Assembly: GCA_934503195.1 (NCBI GenBank)
Contig: CAKSVM010000077.1
Span: forward strand, 1 to 14,565
DNA: 14,565 nucleotides
Direction: 5' to 3'
Origin: an uncultured Eubacteriales bacterium
Lineage (GTDB): Bacteria; Bacillota; Clostridia; Oscillospirales; CAG-272
Below are positions 1 to 7,290 of the stretch, one piece after another (the first letter of the stretch is position 1; every line of letters starts with the position of its first letter). The notes beneath the pieces were generated by a model. That model was not told the origin of the DNA. It made no database searches and saw only the letters and a list, made by a program, of their open reading frames with translations. The position numbers and the translations under genes are program-made.

Positions 1-137
1 TTTACAGCTGTCATGAACGGAATGTGTCCCGCCATCACCGCCAGCTCGCCGCCGATCCCGCGCACGTCAAGCTTTACCGCCTGCCCGTCGAAAATGCTTC
101 CGTCGGGCGTCGTGATTTTCAGTCTGAACGTGTTCAT
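1..137 (-). CDS. atpC: ATP synthase F1 subunit epsilon, N-terminal part (cut by window edge)
   Basis: This is the start of the epsilon subunit, the central-stalk protein that sits with gamma on the c-ring and can inhibit ATP hydrolysis. Only 45 complete codons lie in the window. The reading begins MNTFRLKITTPDGSIF and contains the family's conserved GELAVMAGHIPF segment near residues 30-41, part of the N-terminal beta-sandwich. The ATG overlaps the atpD stop codon in an ATGA arrangement, so translation is probably coupled to atpD. No strong Shine-Dalgarno is visible. The C-terminal helical hairpin lies outside the window. Confidence 0.93.
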   Translation of the reverse strand, partial: MNTFRLKITTPDGSIFDGQAVKLDVRGIGGELAVMAGHIPFMTAV

Positions 138-1540
138 GCCTGCGCCTGCTTCTTCGCCTTCTCGACCGCCTCGTCGATCGTTCCGACAAACAGGAACGCC
201 GACTCGGGAAGATCATCGTGCTTGCCTTCGAGAATCTCCTTGAATCCGCGGATCGTCTCGGAAAGCGGAACGTAAACGCCCGGGAAGCCGTTGAACTTCT
301 CCGAAACGTGCAGCGGCTGCGAGAGGAATCGTTGAATCTTTCTCGCGCGCGAAACCGTCGCCTTGTCCTCGTCCGAGAGCTCGTCCATACCCATGATCGC
401 GATGATGTCCATCAGATCATTGTATCTCTGTAGAACGCGCTGAACCTCGCGCGCCACCTGATAATGCTCGTCGCCAAGCACATCCGCGTTCAGAATTCTT
501 GAAGTCGACTCGAGCGGATCAACCGCCGGATAGATTCCGAGCGAAGCGATCGAACGCGAAAGGACAGTCGTCGCGTCAAGATGCGCGAAGGTCGTCGCCG
601 GAGCCGGGTCGGTAAGGTCGTCCGCCGGGACGTAAACCGCCTGAACCGACGTGATCGAGCCTTTCTTCGTCGAAGTGATTCTCTCCTGAAGCGCACCCAT
701 CTCGTTTGCCAGCGTCGGCTGATATCCGACCGCGGACGGCATACGTCCCAAAAGCGCGGAAACTTCACTTCCCGCCTGAGTGAACCTGAATATGTTGTCG
801 ATGAAGAGCAGCACATCCTGATTCTGTACGTCGCGGAAATATTCCGCCATCGTCAGTCCCGAAAGCGCGACACGCATTCTCGCTCCGGGCGGCTCGTTCA
901 TCTGACCGTAAACCAACGCCGTTTTCTTCAGGACGCCGGATTCCTTCATCTCGTTGTAAAGGTCGTTGCCCTCACGCGAACGCTCGCCGACACCGGTGAA
1001 GACCGAAAGTCCGCCGTGCTCGGTCGCGATGTTGTTGATGAGCTCCATTATCAGAACCGTCTTGCCGACACCAGCACCGCCGAAAAGTCCGATCTTTCCG
1101 CCCTTCGAGTAGGGGCAGATCAGGTCGATGACCTTGATTCCGGTCTCGAGGATCTCGGTCGAAGTCGAAAGCTCATCGTATTCCGGCGCGGGACGGTGAA
1201 TGCTCATCCGCTCGCAGTTTTCGGGCGCGGGCTTGTTGTCAACCGCGTCGCCGAGGACGTTGAAGATCCGCCCGAGCGTCTCTTCGCCGACCGGAACGCT
1301 GATCGGTGCGCCCGTGTCGGTCACAACCGCGCCGCGCTGAAGTCCGTCGGTCGAGGACATCGCGATGCAGCGAGCAGTGTTGTCGCCGATGTGCTGAGCC
1401 ACTTCGACCGTGAGCTTCCGCTCGCCGATCGGAACGGTCAGAGCGTTGTAGATTGCCGGCAGCTCGCTTTCTTCCTCAAAGCGAACGTCAACAACAGGTC
1501 CCATGACCTGCGTGACAGTGCCGTTTTTCTTTTCTGCCAT
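134..1540 (-). CDS. atpD: ATP synthase F1 subunit beta (catalytic)
   Basis: This is the catalytic subunit of F1, which forms the three ATP-making sites with alpha in the cytoplasmic head. At 468 residues it has the normal family length. Visible motifs are the Walker A loop GGAGVGKT at 154-161, the catalytic glutamate in GERSREG (Glu186), Walker B LLFIDN at 244-249, and the C-terminal DELSDED loop near residue 405 that contacts gamma. The start is fixed by AGGAGG six bases upstream of the ATG. It overlaps atpC by four bases. Unusually, it is separated from the upstream gene atpG by about 480 bp of hairpin-rich DNA, so its expression may be adjusted relative to the first part of the operon. Confidence 0.98.
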   Translation of the reverse strand: MAEKKNGTVTQVMGPVVDVRFEEESELPAIYNALTVPIGERKLTVEVAQHIGDNTARCIAMSSTDGLQRGAVVTDTGAPISVPVGEETLGRIFNVLGDAVDNKPAPENCERMSIHRPAPEYDELSTSTEILETGIKVIDLICPYSKGGKIGLFGGAGVGKTVLIMELINNIATEHGGLSVFTGVGERSREGNDLYNEMKESGVLKKTALVYGQMNEPPGARMRVALSGLTMAEYFRDVQNQDVLLFIDNIFRFTQAGSEVSALLGRMPSAVGYQPTLANEMGALQERITSTKKGSITSVQAVYVPADDLTDPAPATTFAHLDATTVLSRSIASLGIYPAVDPLESTSRILNADVLGDEHYQVAREVQRVLQRYNDLMDIIAIMGMDELSDEDKATVSRARKIQRFLSQPLHVSEKFNGFPGVYVPLSETIRGFKEILEGKHDDLPESAFLFVGTIDEAVEKAKKQAQA

Positions 1541-1650
1541 TATTTTCCTCCTGTTCAGAAGAATTCCTGAAACGTTTTATTAAAGTAGAAATACCAAAAT
1601 CAATGCGCCGATAGCCGCTCCGCGTAAGCCGTCAGGCGTGCGCGGCAGGC

Positions 1651-1687
1651 GCGAATAAGTCACTTTTTTCAAAGCAAGCGACTTCGC
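1651..1687 (-). other. Hairpin upstream of atpD
   Basis: Arms 1657-1665 and 1676-1684 pair over nine positions, and GCG/CGC (1651-1653/1685-1687) extends the stem beyond a small bulge. The single imperfect pair would be a G·U wobble in RNA read from the minus strand but an A/C mismatch on the plus strand. The fold is therefore better in the atp operon transcript. There is no U-tract in the right place for a terminator. Confidence 0.45.
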
Positions 1688-1732
1688 GAATCCAAACCCG
1701 AATAACACACCCGCCTATTTCAGACGAGAACT

Positions 1733-1778
1733 GCCGCCAGAGCCCAGCGAGCAAGGCCGGGGGCCTTGTGTGGCCGGC
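1733..1778. other. GC-rich hairpin with bulge
   Basis: The inner stem CAAGGCC/GGCCTTG (1752-1758 and 1762-1768) closes on a three-base loop. An outer arm GCCGCCA (1733-1739) pairs with TGGCCGGC (1771-1778) with one bulged base. It forms part of the structured insert. Confidence 0.5.
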
Positions 1779-1785
1779 GGGATTC

Positions 1786-1874
1786 CGTTGACGAGGTGAC
1801 AATTCCATAAGGAATTGTCACACTTGCGCGTTCACGCGCCAGTGTTGCGCACGGCGCGCGAAATATAGTCAACG
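1786..1874. other. Cloverleaf-like branched inverted repeats
   Basis: An outer stem CGTTGAC/GTCAACG (1786-1792 and 1868-1874) encloses two adjacent hairpins. The first is a perfect 11-bp stem, 1796-1806 with 1811-1821, around the loop ATAA. The second, 1821-1830 with 1835-1844, is ten pairs with one mismatch around TTCA. A short GCGC/GCGC pairing (1847-1857) may add a third arm. Nested stems of this kind are unlikely by chance and suggest a folded RNA or a mobile hairpin element. Confidence 0.6.
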
Positions 1875-1930
1875 CATAGCACAAACTAACGAGGGGACAC
1901 AAAACCCATGTATAAAGTTTTCGGCGAGTG

Positions 1931-2008
1931 GGGTCCTGGTTGCCGCTCGCGGCAACCAGTGGGAGGCTGGGCCTTTATCAAAAGGCCTCCTTCCCGGGAA
2001 ACTGACCC
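1931..2008. other. Second branched inverted-repeat domain next to atpG
   Basis: GGGTC (1931-1935) can pair with GACCC (2004-2008). Inside lie a perfect 11-bp hairpin (1936-1946 with 1949-1959), a second hairpin GGCCTTT-ATCA-AAAGGCC (1970-1987, with GGAG/CTCC able to extend it), and a perfect 10-bp palindrome TTCCCGGGAA (1991-2000). It begins only about 14 bases after the atpG stop codon. No run of U follows the stems on the operon strand, so it does not look like a standard intrinsic terminator. Confidence 0.55.
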
Positions 2009-2021
2009 ATCAGCAGAAACT

Positions 2022-2828
2022 TCATACAGAAGCCCCCGCGACGATTTCGGTGATTTCCTGGGTGATCGCACCCTGACGGGCGCGGTTGTATTCGAGCTGG
2101 AGGCGGTCGATCATTTCGGAGGCGTTCTTTCCGGCGGAATCCATCGCGTTGCGGCGCGCGGCGACCTCGGAGGCAAAGCTCTCGCGAATGTCGGCCGCGA
2201 GGATTCCGGCGATATATTCGGGAACAACCTCGTTCAGAATCGAGAACTCGTCCGGCTCGAAGATCATGCTCACGTTCGAGTCGGATTCGACGCGTTCAAG
2301 CGGCAGAAGCCACTCGATTCCGGCCTCCTGCGTCAGCATCGAACGGTAGCGGGTCGAAATTATTCCGAGCCGGTCAAATTTCCCCGCCGCGAAATCCGCC
2401 GCGAGTGAGCGCGCGAGCTTCCCCGCCTCGTCCGACGTGAAATGCTCCGACGATAAATATCCGCCGCCGAATCTGTCGCACGCCCGCTTTCCGATCGGAA
2501 TGAACTGCGCGCCCGCGTATTCGGCCGCCAGACGGAATATGTTCGCGTTGTAGCCGCCCGCCATTCCGCGGTCGCCCGCGATCACAATGATCCGCGTCTG
2601 CTCGATTCCGCCACCGCGCTTCGCCATGAACGCGCTCTTTTCGCATTCCTTCGACGCCGAGAGCCGCGCGATCACCTCGCGCACCGACGAAGCGTAGCTC
2701 CGTCCGCGATTCATCGCCTCGCCCGACTTTCTGAGCTTCGATGACGCCACAAGCCCCATCGCCTTCGTCAGATGTAAAGTCGAATCGACACTCTTTATTC
2801 TTGTTCTGAGGGCTTTCGTATCCGGCAT
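2022..2828 (-). CDS. atpG: ATP synthase F1 subunit gamma
   Basis: This is the rotating central shaft of F1, linking the c-ring to the alpha/beta head. It has 268 residues, slightly short for a family usually near 285. The N-terminal helix shows the LTKAMGLVASSKLRK signature near residues 20-34. The middle has AGDRGMAGGYN, equivalent to the DRGLCGG region of other gamma subunits. The C-terminal helix carries the strongly conserved YNRARQGAITQEITEIV. The start lies three bases after the atpA stop, so the two are probably translationally coupled. Downstream sits the unusual 481-bp structured gap rather than atpD directly. Confidence 0.96.
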   Translation of the reverse strand: MPDTKALRTRIKSVDSTLHLTKAMGLVASSKLRKSGEAMNRGRSYASSVREVIARLSASKECEKSAFMAKRGGGIEQTRIIVIAGDRGMAGGYNANIFRLAAEYAGAQFIPIGKRACDRFGGGYLSSEHFTSDEAGKLARSLAADFAAGKFDRLGIISTRYRSMLTQEAGIEWLLPLERVESDSNVSMIFEPDEFSILNEVVPEYIAGILAADIRESFASEVAARRNAMDSAGKNASEMIDRLQLEYNRARQGAITQEITEIVAGASV

Positions 2829-2831
2829 GGA

Positions 2832-4325
2832 TTACGCCCCCATTTCTCCGAGCGCGGATTTCAGTCCGTTTATCTCATCGTCAGTCCACTTGCCCGACTC
2901 GATCGCCTCAAGCAGATCGGCGTGGCGCGCTTCGAGAAGATCGTAGAGCCGCAGCTCCCAGTCGTGAACCTTCTCGACCGGAGTGTCGTTAAGATATCCG
3001 TTGATTACCGCGTAAACTATCGCTACCTCGCATCCGACGCGGACCGGAGAGTTCCGCTTCTGCTTCAGCACCTCGACCACACGCTCACCAAGCGCGAGAC
3101 GCGCCTTAGTGTCGGCGTCAAGATCGCTTCCGAACTGCGCGAACGACTTGAGCTCGCGGTACTGCGAGTAAATGAGCTTCAGCGATCCCGCGACCTTCTT
3201 CATGCCCTTAACCTGGGCCGATCCGCCGACTCGGCTGACCGAGATGCCCGGGTTGATCGCCGGCATGATTCCCGCGTGGAAAAGCTCGGTCTCAAGGAAG
3301 ATCTGTCCGTCGGTGATCGAAATGACGTTCGTCGGGATGTACGCCGAAACGTCGCCCGCCTGAGTCTCGATCAGCGGAAGCGCGGTTATCGATCCTCCGC
3401 CGTATTCCGGAGCCACGCACGCCGCGCGTTCGAGAAGTCTCGAATGCAGGTAGAAGACGTCGCCCGGATAAGCCTCACGGCCCGGCGGTCTGCGGATCAG
3501 AAGCGACAGAGCGCGGTACGCCACCGCGTGCTTCGAGAGATCGTCGTAAATGATCAGCACATCCTTGCCCTGCTCGCGGAAATATTCCGCCATCGCGCAG
3601 CCGGAATAGGGCGCGATGTACTGGAGCGGAGCCGACTCGGACGCCGACGCCGATACGATTATCGAATAATCCATCGCGCCGTTTCTCTGAAGCTCGTTCG
3701 CGAGCTGAACGACCGACGTCGCCTTCTGTCCGATCGCGACGTAGATGCAGATGACTCCCTTGCCCTTCTGGTTGATGATCGTGTCGATCGCGATCTCGGT
3801 CTTACCGGTCTGGCGGTCGCCGATGATCAGCTCACGCTGACCGCGTCCTATCGGTATCATCGAGTCGATAGCCTTGATGCCGGTCTGAAGCGGCACGCTG
3901 ACGCTCTTTCTCTCGATGATGCCGGGTGCCTGACGCTCGATCGGACGGGTCTCGGTCGTGTTTATCGGACCTTTTCCGTCGATCGGCTGTCCGAGCGCGT
4001 CGACTACTCGTCCGATCATGGCCTCGCCGACCGGGACAGAGACGACTCGACCGGTGCGGCGGACCTGTGTTCCCTCGCGGATATTATTCTTATCCGAGAG
4101 GATAGCGACCGAAACTGTCTCGTTCTCGAGGTTCTGAGCCATTCCGAAGCTGCCGTCCTCAAACTCAAGCAGCTCGCTCGCCATGCAGCTTCTCAGCCCA
4201 TAGACTCGCGCGATGCCGTCTCCGACAAGAATGACGCTTCCGGTCTCAGCCATTTCGACCTTCGAATCATAATTCTTGATCTGGTCTTTGATTATCTGGC
4301 TGATTTCTTCGGGTCTTAAATTCAT
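2832..4325 (-). CDS. atpA: ATP synthase F1 subunit alpha
   Basis: This is the regulatory nucleotide-binding subunit of F1, which alternates with beta in the catalytic hexamer. It has 497 residues, as usual. The start MNLRPEEISQII is typical of the family. Walker A GDRQTGKT lies at 169-176, and the arginine finger is Arg365 in ISVSRVGGSAQ. The Shine-Dalgarno AAAGGAG lies about 13 bases before the ATG, a little far, and it overlaps one arm of a small hairpin (see 4335-4356). The gap to atpH is 53 bases. Confidence 0.98.
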   Translation of the reverse strand: MNLRPEEISQIIKDQIKNYDSKVEMAETGSVILVGDGIARVYGLRSCMASELLEFEDGSFGMAQNLENETVSVAILSDKNNIREGTQVRRTGRVVSVPVGEAMIGRVVDALGQPIDGKGPINTTETRPIERQAPGIIERKSVSVPLQTGIKAIDSMIPIGRGQRELIIGDRQTGKTEIAIDTIINQKGKGVICIYVAIGQKATSVVQLANELQRNGAMDYSIIVSASASESAPLQYIAPYSGCAMAEYFREQGKDVLIIYDDLSKHAVAYRALSLLIRRPPGREAYPGDVFYLHSRLLERAACVAPEYGGGSITALPLIETQAGDVSAYIPTNVISITDGQIFLETELFHAGIMPAINPGISVSRVGGSAQVKGMKKVAGSLKLIYSQYRELKSFAQFGSDLDADTKARLALGERVVEVLKQKRNSPVRVGCEVAIVYAVINGYLNDTPVEKVHDWELRLYDLLEARHADLLEAIESGKWTDDEINGLKSALGEMGA

Positions 4326-4334
4326 TTTGTGAAG

Positions 4335-4356
4335 ATTTCTCCTTTCTAAGAGAAAT
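4335..4356 (-). promoter_or_regulatory. Hairpin covering the atpA ribosome binding site
   Basis: On the operon strand ATTTCTC pairs with GAGAAAT (seven pairs, eight-base loop), and the second arm includes part of the AAAGGAG ribosome binding site of atpA. Such a stem could dampen alpha-subunit translation unless ribosomes leaving atpH melt it. The stem is AT-rich and may be weak. Confidence 0.35.
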
Positions 4357-4378
4357 TCAGGCTTTCCCTCAGAGTATT

Positions 4379-4915
4379 TTAATCTGAAATCAGGGTTCTG
4401 ATGTCAGACAGCTTTCGCTTTATGCTTCCGTCGATCACGTTGCCGTCGACATTGACGACAACTCCGCCCAGAAGCGACTTGTCAACGCCGCAGACAAGCT
4501 CGACTCTGTGTCCGAGCTTCTTTTCGAGCTTTTCGCGGAGCGACGACTTCTCGTCGTCGTTAAGCTCAATCGCCGACGTGACATACGCCGTCGAGATCCC
4601 CTCGGCCGATTTGAGCATCGCCATCGCCTCGTCGATTATGTCAAGGATCTCGCCGATCCGTCCCTTCTCGACGACTATCTTCATGAACGACGCGAGATTC
4701 TTCGTCACCTCGTCGCCACCCCTGAAGGTCTCGTCGATTATCGCTTTGCGATCCGAAAGCGGCACGCAGGGCGAGGCGAGAAGCTCGATATACCGCGGAT
4801 TTTCGATAAGAATCTTTCGAAGCTCACCGAGAGAATCCGAGTATTCGCGCTCTCTGCTCTCCTCAACGGCCAGCGCGAAAAGCGCCTGCGAATATTCCTT
4901 GCTCACGTCATTCAT
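4379..4915 (-). CDS. atpH: ATP synthase F1 subunit delta
   Basis: This is the delta subunit (OSCP type), which ties the top of the F1 head to the b stalk as part of the stator. It has 178 residues, the normal size. The N-terminal part (MNDVSKEYSQALFALA) matches the family's YAxALF start. The C-terminal half contains the conserved LVCGVDKSLLGGVVV segment near residues 139-153. It overlaps the end of atpF by four bases (ATGA). Delta is the least conserved F1 subunit, so its position in the operon supports the call. Confidence 0.95.
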   Translation of the reverse strand: MNDVSKEYSQALFALAVEESREREYSDSLGELRKILIENPRYIELLASPCVPLSDRKAIIDETFRGGDEVTKNLASFMKIVVEKGRIGEILDIIDEAMAMLKSAEGISTAYVTSAIELNDDEKSSLREKLEKKLGHRVELVCGVDKSLLGGVVVNVDGNVIDGSIKRKLSDIRTLISD

Positions 4916-5415
4916 TTCGATTCACCAATGTCGTCGAGGAATTCGTCGATCAGCTTGCGCTGAGCCTTTTCGTCAAGCTCGCGGCCGATAAGCTTTTCGG
5001 TGAGAGCCGTCGAAACGTCGGCGATCTCACGCTTCACGTCGTCAGCCGTCTTGCGGCGTTCGAGCTCGGCCTCCTCCTCGGCGCGGCGGACAATGGCCTC
5101 GGCCTTGTCCTTCGCCTCGGTGAGAAGCTTGTCCGAGCGGCGATCCGCCTCGGCGACCGCGTCGGCGCGGATCTTGTCGGCGTCGGCCTTCGCCGTCAGA
5201 AGCTTGTCCTCATAGGACTTCTTCGAGGCGAGCGCGTCGGCCTTGGCCTTGTCGGCGTCGGCGTACCGCGAGTCAATCGCGGCGCGGCGGTCGGCGAGAG
5301 CCTTACGTACCGGAGCGTAGAGGAATTTCTTTAAGATGAGCGTAAGGATGACAAGATTTGCCAGCGAAATGATGATCTGCCAGATATTTACAGAAATAAC
5401 TTCCAGCGTCTGCAT
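4912..5415 (-). CDS. atpF: ATP synthase Fo subunit b
   Basis: This is the peripheral stalk subunit that anchors F1 to subunit a. It has 167 residues with one N-terminal membrane helix (about 11-29), then the conserved FLYAPVRKAL segment and a long charged, alanine-rich coiled coil reaching nearly to the C-terminus. The start is supported by AAGGAG eight bases upstream, directly after the atpE stop. It overlaps atpH by four bases. Only one b-type gene is present, so the stalk is probably a b homodimer. Confidence 0.96.
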   Translation of the reverse strand: MQTLEVISVNIWQIIISLANLVILTLILKKFLYAPVRKALADRRAAIDSRYADADKAKADALASKKSYEDKLLTAKADADKIRADAVAEADRRSDKLLTEAKDKAEAIVRRAEEEAELERRKTADDVKREIADVSTALTEKLIGRELDEKAQRKLIDEFLDDIGESK

Positions 5416-5427
5416 TCCGTTGACTCC

Positions 5428-5718
5428 TTACATCTTGCCGATGGCCTTGAGAAGGATGTTGACAAAACGTCCGGGCGCGAGGAAGATAAGAAGAATCGCG
5501 ATGACGAGCGCGTAAAGACCGGTGGTCTCGGCGATCGCGCATCCCATGAGCATCGTGGTAGTGACCGCGCCCTTGGATTCAGGCTGACGTCCGATAGCTT
5601 CGCAGGCCTTTGCGACTGCGTTTCCTTCACCGATACCCGGGCCGATACCTGCGATCATTGCGCAGCCCGCGCCGAGTGCGCAGCCGCCTAATATGATTCC
5701 GATTGCGAGTTCAAGCAT
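5428..5718 (-). CDS. atpE: ATP synthase Fo subunit c, two-carboxylate (Na+ type) rotor
   Basis: This is the rotor proteolipid, a hairpin of two membrane helices whose oligomeric ring carries the coupling ion. It has 96 residues, slightly long, with a C-terminal tail after the second helix. Helix 1 contains GIGPGIGEG with Glu31 where Na+ enzymes such as Ilyobacter have Gln32. The loop has the conserved RQPE (44-47). Helix 2 contains AIAETTGLY with the essential carboxylate Glu64, plus Thr65 and Tyr69. Glu in both helices together with Thr/Tyr is the two-carboxylate Na+ motif described for Fusobacterium nucleatum. Na+ coupling is therefore likely but inferred. GGAGG lies nine bases before the ATG. 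Confidence 0.97.
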   Translation of the reverse strand: MLELAIGIILGGCALGAGCAMIAGIGPGIGEGNAVAKACEAIGRQPESKGAVTTTMLMGCAIAETTGLYALVIAILLIFLAPGRFVNILLKAIGKM

Positions 5719-5739
5719 TTTTGTTTTCCTCCGAAAATT

Positions 5740-6630
5740 TTAATTAGTAACTTTTTTTCGCTTCATCTGAAGCTTTTCCCAGTCGTCAGCCGGGAATCCG
5801 CTGCCGATGTAGAGCATGGTCAGCATCGCGAAAATGAACGCCTGCAAAAGTCCGCTGAAGACGTCGAAGTAGATCGAAAGCACCGCGGGAAGTCCGATTT
5901 GCAGGAGCGGGAACTCTCCGAGAACTCCCGGAAGCCATCCGAGAAGCATAGAAGAAAGTCCCTGTAAAGCCGCCGCGACAAGCACCGAAATGACCGAGCC
6001 CGAGAGCACGTTTCCGTAGTGACGGAAGGCCATCGAAACCGGCGTCGCGACTTCGCTTATGACGTTAAGCGGAGTTAAAAGCGGCGGGTCGGCAAAACTT
6101 GCCAGATAATGTACGAAGCCGCATTTGTTCTTGTAGTAGGTTATAAGAACGAACACAAGCAAAGCCCAGCCCGCGACGACGTTCAGGTCGGAAGTCGGCG
6201 TGTAGAGTCCGATAAGCGTGATGAGACTCGAAAAGGCCGAAAGCGACATGATCGCGGCGACGAACGGGCCGAAGTGCGAAAAGTATTTCGCGCCCATGTT
6301 GTCGGCGATGAGTCCGTCGGTCTTTTCGACGATCCATTCGCAGACGAGCTGACGTTTTGTCGCGGCCTTTTCGGTCACACCGTGGACAAGCCAGCGGCAG
6401 AGCCAGAAGATCGTGAGCATAACGAGCCATGAGTTCACCTGTGACTCAGTGATCGGGAGATCCTGAAGCGGCATCGGTATCGTGAAGTAGATTCTCGCCC
6501 CGGCGATCTCGATCCCCTCCGACGCTGGCGTCGTGAGAACCTTTATCACCATCCCGCAGACAAGCGGCAGAATGGCAAGAACCAGATAGAGCCGGTCAAG
6601 AACCACAAAGCGGCGATTTTTTGTTTCCAT
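5740..6630 (-). CDS. atpB: ATP synthase Fo subunit a
   Basis: This is the stator membrane subunit that provides the ion half-channels beside the c-ring. It has 296 residues, with one N-terminal membrane helix and several more from residue 65 on. The conserved LYTPTSDLN motif is at 142-150, and the essential arginine is Arg203 in MAFRHYGNVLSG (E. coli Arg210). The sequence around EVATPVSMAFR is typical. The start is set by an unusually complete Shine-Dalgarno, AAGGAGGTGA, ahead of the ATG. A gap of 568 bases separates this gene's start from the operon promoter, filled mainly by atpI. Confidence 0.97.
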   Translation of the reverse strand: METKNRRFVVLDRLYLVLAILPLVCGMVIKVLTTPASEGIEIAGARIYFTIPMPLQDLPITESQVNSWLVMLTIFWLCRWLVHGVTEKAATKRQLVCEWIVEKTDGLIADNMGAKYFSHFGPFVAAIMSLSAFSSLITLIGLYTPTSDLNVVAGWALLVFVLITYYKNKCGFVHYLASFADPPLLTPLNVISEVATPVSMAFRHYGNVLSGSVISVLVAAALQGLSSMLLGWLPGVLGEFPLLQIGLPAVLSIYFDVFSGLLQAFIFAMLTMLYIGSGFPADDWEKLQMKRKKVTN

Positions 6631-6712
6631 ATCCGTGATTCACCTCCTTAATAAATGTATATTTATTTACAGGCAAAAGCCAATAGGCCTTCACACGTAT
6701 TTACGAAAAATC

Positions 6713-7171
6713 TCAGTCGTCCGCGTCGTCAGAATCGTCGGAATCCTCCGCCTGAGCGTCAGAAACCACCGCCGCGCCGGACATCTTCGCGTCCTCGTCC
6801 TTGAAAAACACCGGACGAAGCGCGATCGCGATCCGCACAAAGAAAAGCGGAACAATCGCGGCGACCGCGTTGAAGCAGGGGACTAAAAGTCCCGCGACCG
6901 CCGTCGCCATCAGAAGAAACGAGCGGAGAGTCATCGAGAGCTTCATCTTGTCCTTCGCTTCCTTTTCAGAGAGCGTCACCGCCTCCTGAACCGTCAGGCC
7001 CATCAGAAAGAAATTCAAAACCGCGATCCCAGCTCCCAGAAGGTTGCCGAGAATCACCGTGTAGTCCCATTTTCCGATGAGAATGAAGACAAGCTCCATA
7101 ATAACGCTCAGACCGAGCGCGCAGAGCGCGATGTAACGCGTCTCATGCTTTACCGTGTTATCTATCTTCAT
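6713..7171 (-). CDS. atpI: AtpI-like membrane protein (ATP synthase assembly factor)
   Basis: This is the first gene of the atp operon, a 152-residue membrane protein with four predicted helices (about 13-33, 38-58, 82-99, 101-120). This matches the loosely conserved AtpI family, which helps assemble the c-ring in some bacteria. The frame could be extended upstream to 7234, but those codons cover the promoter at 7206-7234, so the ATG at 7171 with GGGGG just upstream is preferred. The C-terminus ends in a strongly acidic Ser/Asp-rich tail (about 141-152), which is unusual. The call rests mainly on position, size and topology. Confidence 0.8.
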   Translation of the reverse strand: MKIDNTVKHETRYIALCALGLSVIMELVFILIGKWDYTVILGNLLGAGIAVLNFFLMGLTVQEAVTLSEKEAKDKMKLSMTLRSFLLMATAVAGLLVPCFNAVAAIVPLFFVRIAIALRPVFFKDEDAKMSGAAVVSDAQAEDSDDSDDADD

Positions 7172-7205
7172 AAAAAGCCCCCAAGCTTTCGGTTTCAACA
7201 TTAAA

Positions 7206-7234
7206 ATTATACCATACCGCGGATAAGCCTTCAA
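7206..7234 (-). promoter_or_regulatory. Main promoter of the atp operon
   Basis: The -35 element TTGAAG (7229-7234) and the perfect -10 element TATAAT (7206-7211) are 17 bases apart, with an extended -10 TGG just before TATAAT. Transcription should begin near 7199, giving a leader of about 28 bases before the atpI ATG at 7171. This also argues against the longer atpI start. Confidence 0.85.
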
Positions 7235-7290
7235 TAGACAAACCCGATGATTTGCCTATTTTTCAAATACCCGGCGGATTTTGACTGAAA

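Larger units (their letters stand above)
1541..2021. other. Long structured non-coding insert between atpG and atpD
   Basis: These 481 bp contain no convincing gene, although atp operons normally have only a few bases here. The short open frames across it start at poor codons, lack ribosome binding sites and run through inverted repeats. The stretch is full of hairpins: 1651-1687, 1733-1778, a branched domain at 1786-1874, and a second branched domain at 1931-2008. The part nearest atpD (1541-1640) looks like an ordinary leader with the atpD ribosome binding site. It could be a non-autonomous repeat element inserted in the operon, or a structured RNA element that sets atpD/atpC levels. No target-site duplication or clear terminal repeats were found. 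Confidence 0.7.

Noticed and set aside
581..1570. Plus-strand open frame opposite atpD
   Set aside because: Shadow of atpD codon usage; no start signals or domain.
1867..1872. TTGACT as a -35 box for an internal atpD promoter
   Set aside because: No acceptable -10 box lies 16-18 bases downstream on the minus strand; the sequence is instead one arm of the cloverleaf outer stem.
1720..2071. Two short minus-strand frames in the atpG-atpD gap
   Set aside because: One starts at TTG without a ribosome binding site and the other starts out of frame inside atpG. Both run through the inverted repeats, so they read as translated structure.
2922..4319. Long plus-strand open frame opposite atpA
   Set aside because: It is the mirror of atpA codons, with arginine/aspartate-rich low-complexity translation and no ribosome binding site.
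7172..7234. Upstream extension of atpI
   Set aside because: These codons cover the -35 and -10 boxes of the atp promoter, so they are probably not transcribed.
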